The position numbers and the translations under genes are program-made. A stretch of 64,000 bases of DNA from DATFQE01 sp963733845 (GTDB lineage Bacteria > Actinomycetota > Thermoleophilia > Gaiellales > Gaiellaceae): positions 930,001-994,000 of the forward strand of contig CAVTEM010000007.1 of NCBI GenBank assembly GCA_963733845.1. Reading direction: 5' to 3'. Under the pieces are notes generated by a model. That model did no database searches, had not been told where the DNA came from, and saw nothing but the letters and a program-made list of their open reading frames with translations. Shown here in pieces: positions 1 through 8,168 of the stretch; the first letter of the stretch is position 1; each line of letters begins with the position of its first letter.

Positions 1-618
1 CGACCCCGCCACGCTCAAGCCGTATGGGTCGCCGCGAGGTGCGGGCGAGACGCGGCCGCGCGAGGGCTTGAGGCCGAAGAGGCCGCAACACGAGGCCGGG
101 ATCCGGATCGAGCCGCCGCCGTCCGAGCCTTGCGCGATCGGCGCTAGACCGGCAGCGACCGCCGCGGCCGCGCCGCCGCTTGAGCCGCCGGGCGTGCGTT
201 CGGTGTCCCACGGGTTGCGGCAGACGCCGTTCAGGTCCGACTCCGTCACCGCAGTGGTGCCGAACTCGGGCGTGTTCGTCTTGCCGATGACCACGAAGCC
301 GGCCTCCTTGAGGCGGCGGACGAGCTCCATGTCGTCCACGGGGACGTAGTCGGCGAACGCCCGGCTCGAAAAGGTCGTGCGGATCCCGGCCGTCTCGACA
401 AGGTCCTTGATCGGCAGCGGGACCCCGACTGAACGGCCCGGGCGCGGGCGACGCGGCGGCCTCGCGCGCCTCCTCGGCCGCGACCGTGACGAACGCATTC
501 AGGTCGGGTCCAGGCGTTCGATCCGCGCCAGGTAGTCGTCGACGAGCTCGAGCGGGGAGATCTCGCCCTCCCGGATGAGCCGCGCCTGCTCGAGCGCGGG
601 CAGGAAAGCGACGGTCAC
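1..618 (-). CDS. Amidase (amidase-signature family), N-terminal part, cut by window edge, two compensating frameshifts
   Basis: About 205 residues of an amidase-signature hydrolase, which cleaves C-N amide bonds with a Ser-cisSer-Lys triad. The lysine region (PIKDLVETAG) and the Gly/Ser-rich signature (GGSSGGAAAAVAAGLAPIA, then QGSDGGGSIR) are readable. The GTG start at 618 gives MTVAFLPALEQARLIREGEIS, a typical family N-terminus. One base is missing near 500, after LDPT, and one is extra near 427. About 73 bases are therefore out of frame and a TGA at 501-499 interrupts translation, but both flanks share one frame. This looks like sequencing error rather than decay. The C-terminus lies beyond base 1. 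The NHL-repeat gene starts divergently 54 bp away. Confidence 0.8.
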
Positions 619-672
619 CCGTTCAGCGTCGCATACCTGGAACGCGCCGCGCTCGAACGGTGTAGGGACGGC

Positions 673-1817
673 ATGGAGCCGTTCGGGCGCAGCTTGCTCG
701 CGATCGCCGCCGTCGCGGCACTTCTCGCCGCTGCCCCGGGCCCGAAGCTCAGCGTCTCGGCGTCGAAGCCTCCGGCGCTCGCGGCGGGTGCGCCGTGGCA
801 GGCGACGGTCCGGGTCCGGCCGGCGGTCGACGCGCGCGTCTCGGTCGTCGTCGCCAAGGGCAGCGCGAAGCGGTCGTTCGCGGCCCGCCGGGCCGGACGT
901 GGTGTCTACCGCGCGCGGGTGGTCTTCCCCTCCGCCGGCCGCTGGACCTACTCGGCGCGCTTTGGCAAGCGCACCTTCCGGCTCGGCGCGGTGACGGTGC
1001 GCGCGCCGGCCGTCAAGCTGGTCGCCGCGGGCGACGTCGTGCTCGACGCCGACGGCTCGCTCGTCGTCGCGGACGTCCTCGGCAACCAGGTCGTCCGGCT
1101 CAGCGGCCGCAGCCTGACTCGGCTCGCACGGATGGAGTTCGCGGTCGAGGTGGCGCGCGATCCGCGCGGCGGGATCGCAGTCGTCAGCGAGGAGCGCTGG
1201 GTGCAGCACATCGCGGGCGGTGTCGTGCGCACGATCGCGGGCGGCGACCGGCCCGGCTTCGCGGGGGACGGTGGCCCGGCGACGGCCGCGCTGCTTGACC
1301 AGCCGACGGCGATCGCCTACGACGCGGCCGGGAACCTCTTCATCAGCGAGCTGGGCGGTCGGATCAGACGGGTCGACGCTGCCACGGGGACGATCACCAC
1401 GTTCGCTGGCGTCGGCGGCCAGGGCTTCGACGGCGACGGCGGGCCCGCAACCCGTGCGCAGCTCGACCGCCCGCACGGGCTCGCGGTCGCAGCCGACGGC
1501 ACCGTCTACTTCGCCGACACCTTCAACAACCGCGTCCGCAAGGTCGCTCCTGACGGGACGATCTCGACGGTCACCACCGGCCTGAGCACGCCCAACGACG
1601 TCACGCTCGCGCCTGACGGCGCGCTCTACGCGACCGATTACGGCAACAACCGCATCGTCGCGTCGACGCCGCCGGTGCGGTCACGCAGGCCGTCGCCGCG
1701 GACGGCCCGAACAGCGTGGCCGTCGCCGCCGAAGGCACGGTCTACGCGACCGAGCGCACGCACCCGTGGGTGCTGCGCGTCGACCCGAACGGCACCGTCA
1801 CCCGGCTCCCGGGCTAA
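673..1817 (+). CDS. Secreted NHL-repeat beta-propeller protein (frameshifted near 1670)
   Basis: It opens with a hydrophobic signal segment (LLAIAAVAALLAAAPG), then an N-terminal beta-rich domain. From about residue 190 come NHL-type propeller blades with the recurring motif GFAGDGGPAT and blades such as GTVYFADTFNNRVRKV. NHL propellers are extracytoplasmic binding scaffolds, and the ligand here is unknown. After NNRIV one base is missing near 1670. The shifted frame continues as RVDAAGAVTQAV and ends with RVDPNGTVTRLPG at the TAA 1815-1817. The 3' end overlaps the convergent phosphatase gene by 20 bp. Secretion and fold are well supported; function is not. Confidence 0.75.
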
Positions 1818-2391
1818 CGATGTCCGCCAGCGGCTCGTTCCAGCGCAGGAGCGCCGGCGTCTCGCGCTCCCACCCGAGGATGCTGATCGTGCCCGTGTCG
1901 AGAACGAAGCGGCGGCCCTCGGTCGGCGGAAGCTCGAGCCAGCGCGCCGTCAGGACGCGCAGCAGGTGGCCGTGGGAGAAGATCGCGACATCCTCCTTGG
2001 CCTCGCGGAGCTCGGCAACGAGGGGGTCGACCCGTGCGCCCACGGCTTCGACGCTCTCCCCGCCGCGAGCGCCGTAGCGCCACACCGTCCAGTCGGGGAC
2101 CGACTTACGGATCTCCGTGGTCGTGATCCCTTCGTAGTCGCCGTAATCCCACTCGGCCAGCTCGGGACGGAGCTCGGGCTCGACCCCGGGCAGGGCGAGG
2201 TGGGCCGTGTCGAGCGCGCGCCGCAGCGGGCTCGCGAGGACGCGGCCGAAGCGGCGCCCTGCGAGTGCGTGCGCCACCAGCTGCGCCTCCTCCCGCCCCT
2301 CGTCGGTGAGCGGGATGTCCGTGCGTCCCGTGTGCTTCAGCGTCCGCGACCATTCGGTCTCCCCGTGGCGGACGAGCACGATCTCGCTCAC
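1798..2391 (-). CDS. Histidine phosphatase family protein (phosphoglycerate mutase-like)
   Basis: A protein of about 197 residues beginning SEIVLVRHGETEW, which holds the RHG catalytic histidine of the branch-2 phosphohistidine superfamily. The second conserved histidine is in IFSHGHLLRVL. The family removes phosphate from sugars, nucleotides or cofactors through a phosphohistidine intermediate. The substrate cannot be told here, and cobalamin-pathway or nonspecific phosphatases look alike. The GTG start at 2391 overlaps the stop of the upstream phosphotransferase-like gene (GTGA), so the two are probably translationally coupled. Its 3' end overlaps the convergent NHL gene. Confidence 0.85.
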   Translation of the reverse strand: MSEIVLVRHGETEWSRTLKHTGRTDIPLTDEGREEAQLVAHALAGRRFGRVLASPLRRALDTAHLALPGVEPELRPELAEWDYGDYEGITTTEIRKSVPDWTVWRYGARGGESVEAVGARVDPLVAELREAKEDVAIFSHGHLLRVLTARWLELPPTEGRRFVLDTGTISILGWERETPALLRWNEPLADIVSPGAG

Positions 2392-3381
2392 TGCCACGTC
2401 CCGATCGGCCCGTTCTCCAGGAACAGCTTCAGCCCGTAGGGAACCGAGTCGCTGTCGTCGTGCGAGAGGTCCGGAACGGCTTCGACCGCGCGGTACCACG
2501 AGAGTGCCCGCGCGATCGTCCCCAGCCGGTAGGCGGTCGCGAAGGCGGTGAGGAGATCCGCGCGCGAGCCGTACGCGCCGAAGGGCTCGAGGTACGCGTC
2601 GCGCATCCGCTCCAGGCTCGGCGCGCCGGGCTCCAGGTCGAACCGCCAGGCCGTTGCCCGCAGCGTGACCGCGAGCGTGTGGAACGGGTGCGAGATGCAG
2701 CTGTCGCCCCAGTCGAACAGGAGGTAGTGCCCGTCGCGGACGAAGACGTTGCCGTCGTGCAGGTCGTCGTGCTGGACCGTCTCGGGGATCCCTGCGGCTG
2801 CGAGCTCCGTGCAGAGGCGCTCGACGTCAGGCACCGAGGCGACGAGACGCTCGAGCTGGCCGACGTCGAGGCCGTCCTCCCGGTCGACGAGCAGCAGCTC
2901 GCGGTCGCCGAGCACGCGCTCGAAGCGGGCCGGCAGCCCTGCGAGGCCGTCGTGCGGGACGCCGAGCTCGAGCAACCGTTCGGCGCTGCCCGCCGCAGCC
3001 AGCTGGAGGTCCGCGTACAGCGCGAGTGCCTCATCCCAGCGGCCGAGGTCGTCCGCGGAGGCGAGCAGCTCGCGAAGCCGCGTCCCCGCGTCGGCCGTCA
3101 GCATCCAGCCCCGCTCGAGGTCGACCTCGAGCACCTCGACGATCCGCTCGGGCCGCAGGCGCGCGAGCTCGAGCGTCAGCGCCGGCTCGAAGCCGTGGCT
3201 CGGGATGACAGGCCTTGAACCACACCACGCCGTCGACCGTCGGCACGCGCAGCACGGTCGACCACCAGTAGACGTGCGGCTGCTCGATCTCGCCGGCGAT
3301 TTCGACGCGCTCGCGGATCCATTCCGTCGCCTCTGCCAGCCATTCGGGCCGGGTCCAGAGCAGGTCGGGTTGTGCGCTCAC
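2388..3381 (-). CDS. Aminoglycoside phosphotransferase (APH)-family kinase (frameshifted near 3200)
   Basis: A small-molecule kinase of the APH/choline-kinase fold. The catalytic loop VQHDDLHDGNVFV and the metal-binding LFDWGD are both intact. The GTG start at 3381 gives SAQPDLLWTRPEWL. The reading frame breaks near 3200, where VVWFKACHP should continue SHGFEPALTLELARL, consistent with one extra base. The C-terminal part then reads on to the TGA at 2390-2388, overlapping the phosphatase start. The family includes antibiotic kinases but also many metabolic kinases. Pairing with a histidine phosphatase hints at a metabolic role, not resistance, which is inference. Confidence 0.8.
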
Positions 3382-3405
3382 CGCACGGCGACGATACTGG
3401 TGGCG

Positions 3406-3762
3406 ATGCCGTTCCCGGCGCTGAACGCGAACGCCGTCATTACCTGCGTGCACATGGGGAAGGTGACGGTGATCCCGAAGCTGCCCACCGTGACGATCGG
3501 GGGCGCGCCTGCGCTGCGCCTCACCGACGTGATCGGCTCGCCCATCGTCTGTCCGGTGCCGCCTTCGCCGGGCTCGAAGCCTTGCCTCACCGTCGTGGCG
3601 CCGCCGCCGCTGTGGGCGTCGAAAACCGTGATGGTGGGGAACCTCCCGCTGCTGATGCAGATGCCTGCTCCAAGTGGGACGACGGACGGCGTGCCGCCGG
3701 TCCCCAACGCCGGGCTGATGTGCACGTTCTCCGGAGCGCCGACGGTGATGATCGGCAGCTGA
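3406..3762 (+). CDS. PAAR-like protein (orphan spike-tip-like domain)
   Basis: A 118-residue protein, MPFPALNANAVITCVHMGKV, built of short beta repeats rich in Gly, Pro and Val. Blocks such as KLPTVTIGGAPALRLTDVIG and GAPTVMIGS at the C-terminus resemble PAAR/PAAR-like proteins that cap contractile injection spikes. No signal peptide is visible. In-frame GTG at 3400 is an alternative start two codons upstream. No sheath, tube, baseplate or VgrG gene lies in this window, so the usual partners are missing locally. The gene precedes trpB2 by 19 bp and may be co-transcribed with it. Family assignment is by repeat character, so I am moderately sure. Confidence 0.6.
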   Translation: MPFPALNANAVITCVHMGKVTVIPKLPTVTIGGAPALRLTDVIGSPIVCPVPPSPGSKPCLTVVAPPPLWASKTVMVGNLPLLMQMPAPSGTTDGVPPVPNAGLMCTFSGAPTVMIGS

Positions 3763-3781
3763 GCAAGTAGATTTTGCCGGC

Positions 3782-5158
3782 ATGACCGAGACGAAGTTCC
3801 TCTTGCCGGAAGCGGCGATCCCGACCCGCTGGTACAACATCGCGGCCGACCTCCCGAACGCGCCCCAGCCGGTGCTGCATCCGGGCACCGGCCAGCCGAT
3901 CGGCCCCGACGACCTCGCGCCGCTCTTCCCGATGGCGCTCATCCTCCAGGAGGTCTCGCAGGACGCGGAGATCTCGATCCCCGAGGCGATCCTGGACGTC
4001 TACCGCCTCTGGCGACCGACTCCGCTCTACCGCGCCCATCGGCTGGAGGCGGAGCTGGGAACGCGCTCGCGGATCTTCTACAAGTACGAGGGCGTCAGCC
4101 CGGCGGGAAGCCACAAGCCCAACACCGCCGTGGCGCAGGCCTACTACGTCAAGGAGGACGGGCGCAAGCGGATCGCCACCGAGACGGGCGCCGGCCAGTG
4201 GGGGAGCGCCGTCGCCCTCGCCTCGCAGCTGTTCGGGCTCGAGTGCAAGGTCTACATGGTCAAGGTCTCGTACGAGCAGAAGCCCTACCGGCGCTCGATG
4301 ATCCAGACCTGGGGCGCCGAGGTGGTTCCGAGCCCCTCGCCGGACACGAACTCCGGCCGCGCGATCCTCGAGCAGACGCCCGACTCGCCGGGCAGCCTCG
4401 GGATCGCGATCTCGGAGGCGGTCGAGGACGCGGCCACGCGCGAGGACACGGCCTACTCGCTGGGCAGCGTGCTCAACCACGTGCTCACGCACCAAACCGT
4501 GATCGGGCAGGAGGCGATCGTCCAGATGGAGCAGGCGGGCGCCTATCCGGACGTGGTCGTCGGCTGCGTCGGCGGCGGCTCCAACTTCGCCGGGCTCTCG
4601 TTCCCCTTCCTGCGCGAGAAGATCGCGGGGAAGGACATCGACGTGCTCGCCTGCGAGCCGGCTGCCTGCCCGACCCTTACCCGCGGGCCCTTCGCCTACG
4701 ACTTCGGGGACACCTCGCAGCTGACACCGCTCGTGCCGATGCACACGCTCGGCCACGACTTCGTTCCGGCCGGCATCCATGCGGGCGGCCTGCGCTACCA
4801 CGGGATGGCGCCGCTCGTTTCGCAGCTCGTCGTCGACGGGCTCGTGCGCGCCGAGGCTTACAGCCAGAACGAGGTCTTCGCCAGCGCCGTGCGCTTCGCA
4901 CGCACCGAGGGGATCATCCCTGCGCCGGAGGCTGCGCACGCGATCCACGGCGCGATCGCAGCGGCGGCCGCCGCGGACGGCGAGGGGCAGGAGCGGACGA
5001 TCCTGTTCAACCTCTCGGGCCACGGCCATTTCGACCTCGGCGCCTACGACGCCTACCTCGCCGGCGAGCTCGAGGACTTCGAGCTGCCCGAGGCCGAGAT
5101 CGAGCGGGCGCTGAAGGCGATCGAGCCGCTGCCCAAGCCGGCCGGAGTCGGCGCGTGA
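3782..5158 (+). CDS. trpB2: TrpB2-type tryptophan synthase beta chain-like PLP enzyme
   Basis: A 458-residue fold-type II PLP enzyme. The PLP lysine is K112 in SPAGSHKPNTAVAQ, and the glycine-rich phosphate-binding loop is GCVGGGSNFAG. The N-terminal extension (MTETKFLLPEAAIPTRWYN) and the length are typical of the TrpB2 subgroup, distinct from the TrpB1 partner of TrpA. It condenses indole with L-serine, or serves as a salvage or broader beta-replacement enzyme. No trpA or other trp gene is adjacent, consistent with a stand-alone TrpB2. The stop overlaps the start of the downstream msrB (GTGA), so the two are an operon. Confidence 0.93.
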   Translation: MTETKFLLPEAAIPTRWYNIAADLPNAPQPVLHPGTGQPIGPDDLAPLFPMALILQEVSQDAEISIPEAILDVYRLWRPTPLYRAHRLEAELGTRSRIFYKYEGVSPAGSHKPNTAVAQAYYVKEDGRKRIATETGAGQWGSAVALASQLFGLECKVYMVKVSYEQKPYRRSMIQTWGAEVVPSPSPDTNSGRAILEQTPDSPGSLGIAISEAVEDAATREDTAYSLGSVLNHVLTHQTVIGQEAIVQMEQAGAYPDVVVGCVGGGSNFAGLSFPFLREKIAGKDIDVLACEPAACPTLTRGPFAYDFGDTSQLTPLVPMHTLGHDFVPAGIHAGGLRYHGMAPLVSQLVVDGLVRAEAYSQNEVFASAVRFARTEGIIPAPEAAHAIHGAIAAAAAADGEGQERTILFNLSGHGHFDLGAYDAYLAGELEDFELPEAEIERALKAIEPLPKPAGVGA

Positions 5159-5548
5159 CCAAGGTGCAGAAGACCGACGCCGAGTGGCGCGCGCGAACTG
5201 TCGCAAGAGCAGTACCGGATCCTGCGCGAGAAGGGCACCGAGCCGGCGTTCACCGGCGAGTACGACCACACGTTCGAGCCGGGCACTTATCGCTGCGCGG
5301 GCTGCGGCGAGCTGCTGTTCGAGTCGGGCACCAAGTACGACTCGGGCTGTGGCTGGCCCGCGTTCTACGCGCCCGCGAACGAGGAGACGATCGATGAGGA
5401 GACCGACACGAGCCACGGCATGCGCCGCACCGAGGTGATGTGCGCGAGCTGCGGCGGCCACCTCGGCCACGTCTTCGGTGATGGGCCCGCGCCCACCGGC
5501 CAGCGCTACTGCATCAACTCGGCCTCGCTGAAGTTCGACGAGGCGTAA
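5155..5548 (+). CDS. msrB: Peptide-methionine (R)-S-oxide reductase MsrB (frameshifted near 5190)
   Basis: MsrB repairs methionine-R-sulfoxide in oxidised proteins. Zinc-binding CxxC pairs (CAGCG and CASCGG), the SGCGWPAF block and the catalytic cysteine in RYCINSASLKF are all present. The GTG at 5155 overlaps the trpB2 stop. After DAEWRA the frame breaks in an alternating GC run near 5190, where one base is extra. The true frame continues LSQEQYRILREKGTEPAF to the TAA at 5546-5548. With that correction the protein is about 130 residues, normal for the family. The error lies in a low-complexity dinucleotide stretch, which favours a sequencing artefact. Confidence 0.88.
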
Positions 5549-5551
5549 CCG

Positions 5552-6661
5552 CTAGTCGAAGGCGATCACGGTGCGGATGCCGTCCTGGCGCTCCATCGCC
5601 TCGAAGGCGTCGTTCACCTCGTCGAGCGCGATCCGGCGGGTCACGAGCGCCTCGGCGTCGAACTCGCCCGCGAGCCAGCGGTCGACCAGCTCCGGCACCT
5701 GCGTCCGGCCCTTGACCCCTCCGAAGGACGAGCCCGTCACGCGGCGGCCCGTGATCAACAGCCGCGGCACGATGTCGAGCGTCTCGCCCTTGCCGGCGAC
5801 GCCGATCATCGTCGCGAGACCCCAGGCCTCGCGCGCGGCCTCGACCGCCTGTTGCATCACGCCGACGTTCCCGGTCGCCTCGAACGTGTAGTCCGCGCCG
5901 AACCCGCCGGTCTCCGAGCGGATCCAGTCGACGGTGTCGTCGGCGGCGACGCGGGTGTCCGTGGCGCCGTGCCGCGTCGCCTCGGCGAGGCGCTCCTCGG
6001 AGAGGTCGATCGCAACGATCCGGTCGGCTCCCGCCAGCTTGCACCCGATCACGGCCCCAAGCCCCACGAGCCCGCAGCCGAAGACGACGCAGGTCGAGCC
6101 TGGCGTTACATGCGCCGTGTACAGGGCGGCTCCGATCCCGGTCGAGAGGCCGCAGGCGAAGGGCGCGCTCGCGTCCAGCGGCGCTTCCGGGCTGACGCGC
6201 GCGAGCGCGATCTCGGGCACGACCGAGTACTCCGCGAACGTCGAGGTGCCCATGAAGTGGCGGAGCGGGTCGCCGCCGGAGCGGGCGAACCGCGTCGTCC
6301 CGTCCGGCAGGAAGCCGAGGCCCTGCTGGTCGCGGATCGCGGTGCAGCGGTTCGTTCGCGGACTGCGGCAGTGGACGCACTCGCCGCACTCGGGCGCGAA
6401 GAGCGTCACGACGTGGTCGCCGGGCGCCACCAGGTTCACGTCAGGACCGACCGCCTCGACGACACCGGCTCCCTCGTGCCCGAGCACGCAGGCGGTGTAG
6501 CCTGTCGGATCGGCGCCCGAGGCCGCGTACAGGTCGGTGTGGCAGACCCCGCACGCCTGCAGGCGGACGAGCGCCTCGCCGGCCCTCGGCTCCGCGAGCT
6601 CCACCTCCTGCACGACGAGCGGCTGCCCGAACTCCTCCAGGACGGCTGCCCGCACGCGCAT
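5552..6661 (-). CDS. Zinc-dependent alcohol dehydrogenase, class III / S-(hydroxymethyl)thiol-type
   Basis: A 369-residue medium-chain dehydrogenase. Catalytic zinc ligands are C40 in CGVCHTD and H62 in GHEGAG. Structural zinc is held by the four cysteines C92, C95, C98 and C106 in CGECVHCRSPRTNRC. The Rossmann motif GCGLVGLGAV is followed by VAIDL, so NAD is the likely cofactor. The overall pattern fits the class III family, which includes formaldehyde (S-hydroxymethyl-thiol) dehydrogenases and NDMA-dependent relatives. Physiological substrate is uncertain. It converges with msrB, with 3 bp between the stops. Confidence 0.88.
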   Translation of the reverse strand: MRVRAAVLEEFGQPLVVQEVELAEPRAGEALVRLQACGVCHTDLYAASGADPTGYTACVLGHEGAGVVEAVGPDVNLVAPGDHVVTLFAPECGECVHCRSPRTNRCTAIRDQQGLGFLPDGTTRFARSGGDPLRHFMGTSTFAEYSVVPEIALARVSPEAPLDASAPFACGLSTGIGAALYTAHVTPGSTCVVFGCGLVGLGAVIGCKLAGADRIVAIDLSEERLAEATRHGATDTRVAADDTVDWIRSETGGFGADYTFEATGNVGVMQQAVEAAREAWGLATMIGVAGKGETLDIVPRLLITGRRVTGSSFGGVKGRTQVPELVDRWLAGEFDAEALVTRRIALDEVNDAFEAMERQDGIRTVIAFD

Positions 6662-6894
6662 CGAGTGATCCTAGTTCGGCCGAGCGGGTAGCGACCGGCG
6701 GATGGCCGCGAAGGAGATCCTCGTCGTCGCGGCGGAACCACCGGACGAGCGCGTACGCGCAGGCTCCGCGAGGAGATCCCGGAGGAGCGTGAACCAAGCC
6801 GCACAAATTCCTTACATCTGCACCCGCAGGTTTCGCGCCGCCTCGGGTCTACCTCTATGGGATCCTGAAAGCTCCAGCTGGAGGTTTGGCAACG

Positions 6895-7431
6895 ATGAAA
6901 CAACGACGTACGCGCTGGGGACTTCGCATAGTCCTCGCCGGGGGCGTGGGTGCTCTGGCGTTCGCGGCACTCACGTCGGTCGGTGCTGCCGTGTCCCCGT
7001 CCGGGGCACCGGCTGCAACCGGCCAGTACCCGAAGAAGGTGACGATCTGTCACAAGACGCGGTCGAAGAAGAACCCGTTCGTGACCATCCGCGTGTCGCG
7101 GAACGCCGTGAGGGCGCACCTGCGCCACGGCGACAAGATCGGCCCGTGCTCGAAGGCCACCTTCACGCTTTGCGTCAAGGGCAAGACCATGAAGGTCAAG
7201 GGCGAGAAGAAGGCCGAGAAGCTCCTGCGCAAGCATGCGAAGCTCGGCAAGTGCAAGCCGAAGAAGCACGGCAACAAGGGCTCCGACAAGCAGAGGGGCA
7301 AGTCGGAGGAGAAGAAGCAGCAGGGCAAGTCCAAGGAGAAGGGCAAGCCCGCGGACAAGCCCGGCAACAGCGAGCCGGGCAAGCCGGCCGATACGCCCGG
7401 CAAGGGCGGAGACAAGGGCAAGAAGCAGTAG
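6895..7431 (+). CDS. Secreted lysine-rich protein with a Cys/His 'ICH-HGD-C' motif
   Basis: A 178-residue exported protein. The ATG at 6895 follows a GGAGG ribosome site with 10-nt spacing. A twin-charged N-terminus and hydrophobic core (IVLAGGVGALAFAALTSVG) form a signal peptide. The mature part starts with a compact domain, VTICHKT, then VSRNAVRAHLRHGDKIGPC. I have seen this Cys-His-HGD-Cys pattern in surface proteins of several phyla. A second cysteine pair flanks a very basic C-terminal half rich in Lys, Gly and Pro, repeating KGK and GKP. It could bind nucleic acid or polyanionic wall polymers. A strong hairpin terminator follows. Confidence 0.7.
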   Translation: MKQRRTRWGLRIVLAGGVGALAFAALTSVGAAVSPSGAPAATGQYPKKVTICHKTRSKKNPFVTIRVSRNAVRAHLRHGDKIGPCSKATFTLCVKGKTMKVKGEKKAEKLLRKHAKLGKCKPKKHGNKGSDKQRGKSEEKKQQGKSKEKGKPADKPGNSEPGKPADTPGKGGDKGKKQ

Positions 7432-7444
7432 GAGTGCCCGCGAG

Positions 7445-7472
7445 AAGGGCCCCGACTGCGGTAGGGGCCCTT
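7445..7472 (+). terminator. Intrinsic terminator after the lysine-rich secreted protein
   Basis: The 9-bp perfect stem AAGGGCCCC / GGGGCCCTT has a 10-nt loop and begins 14 bp after the stop codon. No U-tract follows, as is common in high-GC actinobacteria. Confidence 0.75.
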
Positions 7473-7635
7473 CATCCCTTCGCACGCGCGGTTCTTCTAG
7501 GCCGATCGGTCCTTCGACCGGACGTCCACGGGAGCCGAGCTTTGCCCTCTCCGAGAGGCTCGGACTGACCGGCTCGGTGCGTCGATGCTCCGCGCCGGCG
7601 GCGAGCTACGGCGAGACTAAGCCTTGGCCCTTGAG

Positions 7636-8052
7636 CTAGGCGAGCTGATCGAACACGACTAGGAGTGCGACGACGCCGACCACGAGGATCAGCACGACCG
7701 CCGCCAGTCCTCCGGCGACCAATTTCATTCTTCGCAGCACGAACGCCCACGCGAGCAAAGACAAGACCGTCTCAGCGGATCTCACCCGTCGCAGCCAGAC
7801 GCTCGAGATCCCCAGAGCTGTGAGCAGCCTCCCGACCGGGCTCGCTTCGAACTGCGCCTGCTCCGCGGCGCGTACCCGCTCCTCGCAGCGGGCGGCCATC
7901 TCCCTTGCCTCCCGACGTGCGGCGCGCCGGTGAAACGGGAGACTCCGCTGCCGCCGCTGCCAGTACTCGAGCGAGCTGCGAGCGTCATCGAGGGGCGGCG
8001 GTGCCAACATGCTCTCCACCAGCAGTAGGTCAGGGTCTCGATCAGCGCGCAT
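7636..8052 (-). CDS. Hypothetical small membrane protein with charged N-terminal half
   Basis: A 138-residue protein. Residues 1-90 are rich in Arg and Glu and probably helical (for example RRAARREAREMAARCEERV). Two C-terminal hydrophobic stretches follow: one near residues 93-106 (TVLSLLAWAFVLRR) and a stronger one, LAAVVLILVVGVVALLVVF, ending four residues before the stop. This suggests a cytoplasmic helical region tethered to the membrane by its C-terminus. No family is recognised. It starts with ATG at 8052 and shares direction with the secreted GH-like gene upstream on the same strand, 116 bp away. Confidence 0.55.
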   Translation of the reverse strand: MRADRDPDLLLVESMLAPPPLDDARSSLEYWQRRQRSLPFHRRAARREAREMAARCEERVRAAEQAQFEASPVGRLLTALGISSVWLRRVRSAETVLSLLAWAFVLRRMKLVAGGLAAVVLILVVGVVALLVVFDQLA

Positions 8053-8168
8053 GCGGGGTCCAGCACTCTAGCCTGGACGGACAGGCGTTTACCTCGATAC
8101 CCCCGGTCCTGCGCGAAGGCCGAATCAAGGAAGATCGGCGGGCGCTTCGCCACCGAGCGCCCCGCCAG

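Noticed and set aside
2388..3381. The APH-like gene as an antibiotic-resistance determinant.
   Set aside because: The APH fold is widespread in metabolism. The gene sits with a phosphatase in ordinary chromosomal context, without mobile elements.
3587..5470. Long minus-strand open frame of about 627 codons opposite trpB2 and msrB.
   Set aside because: High GC keeps antisense frames open. Its protein is Arg/Val/Asp-rich with no motifs, while trpB2 is unmistakable.
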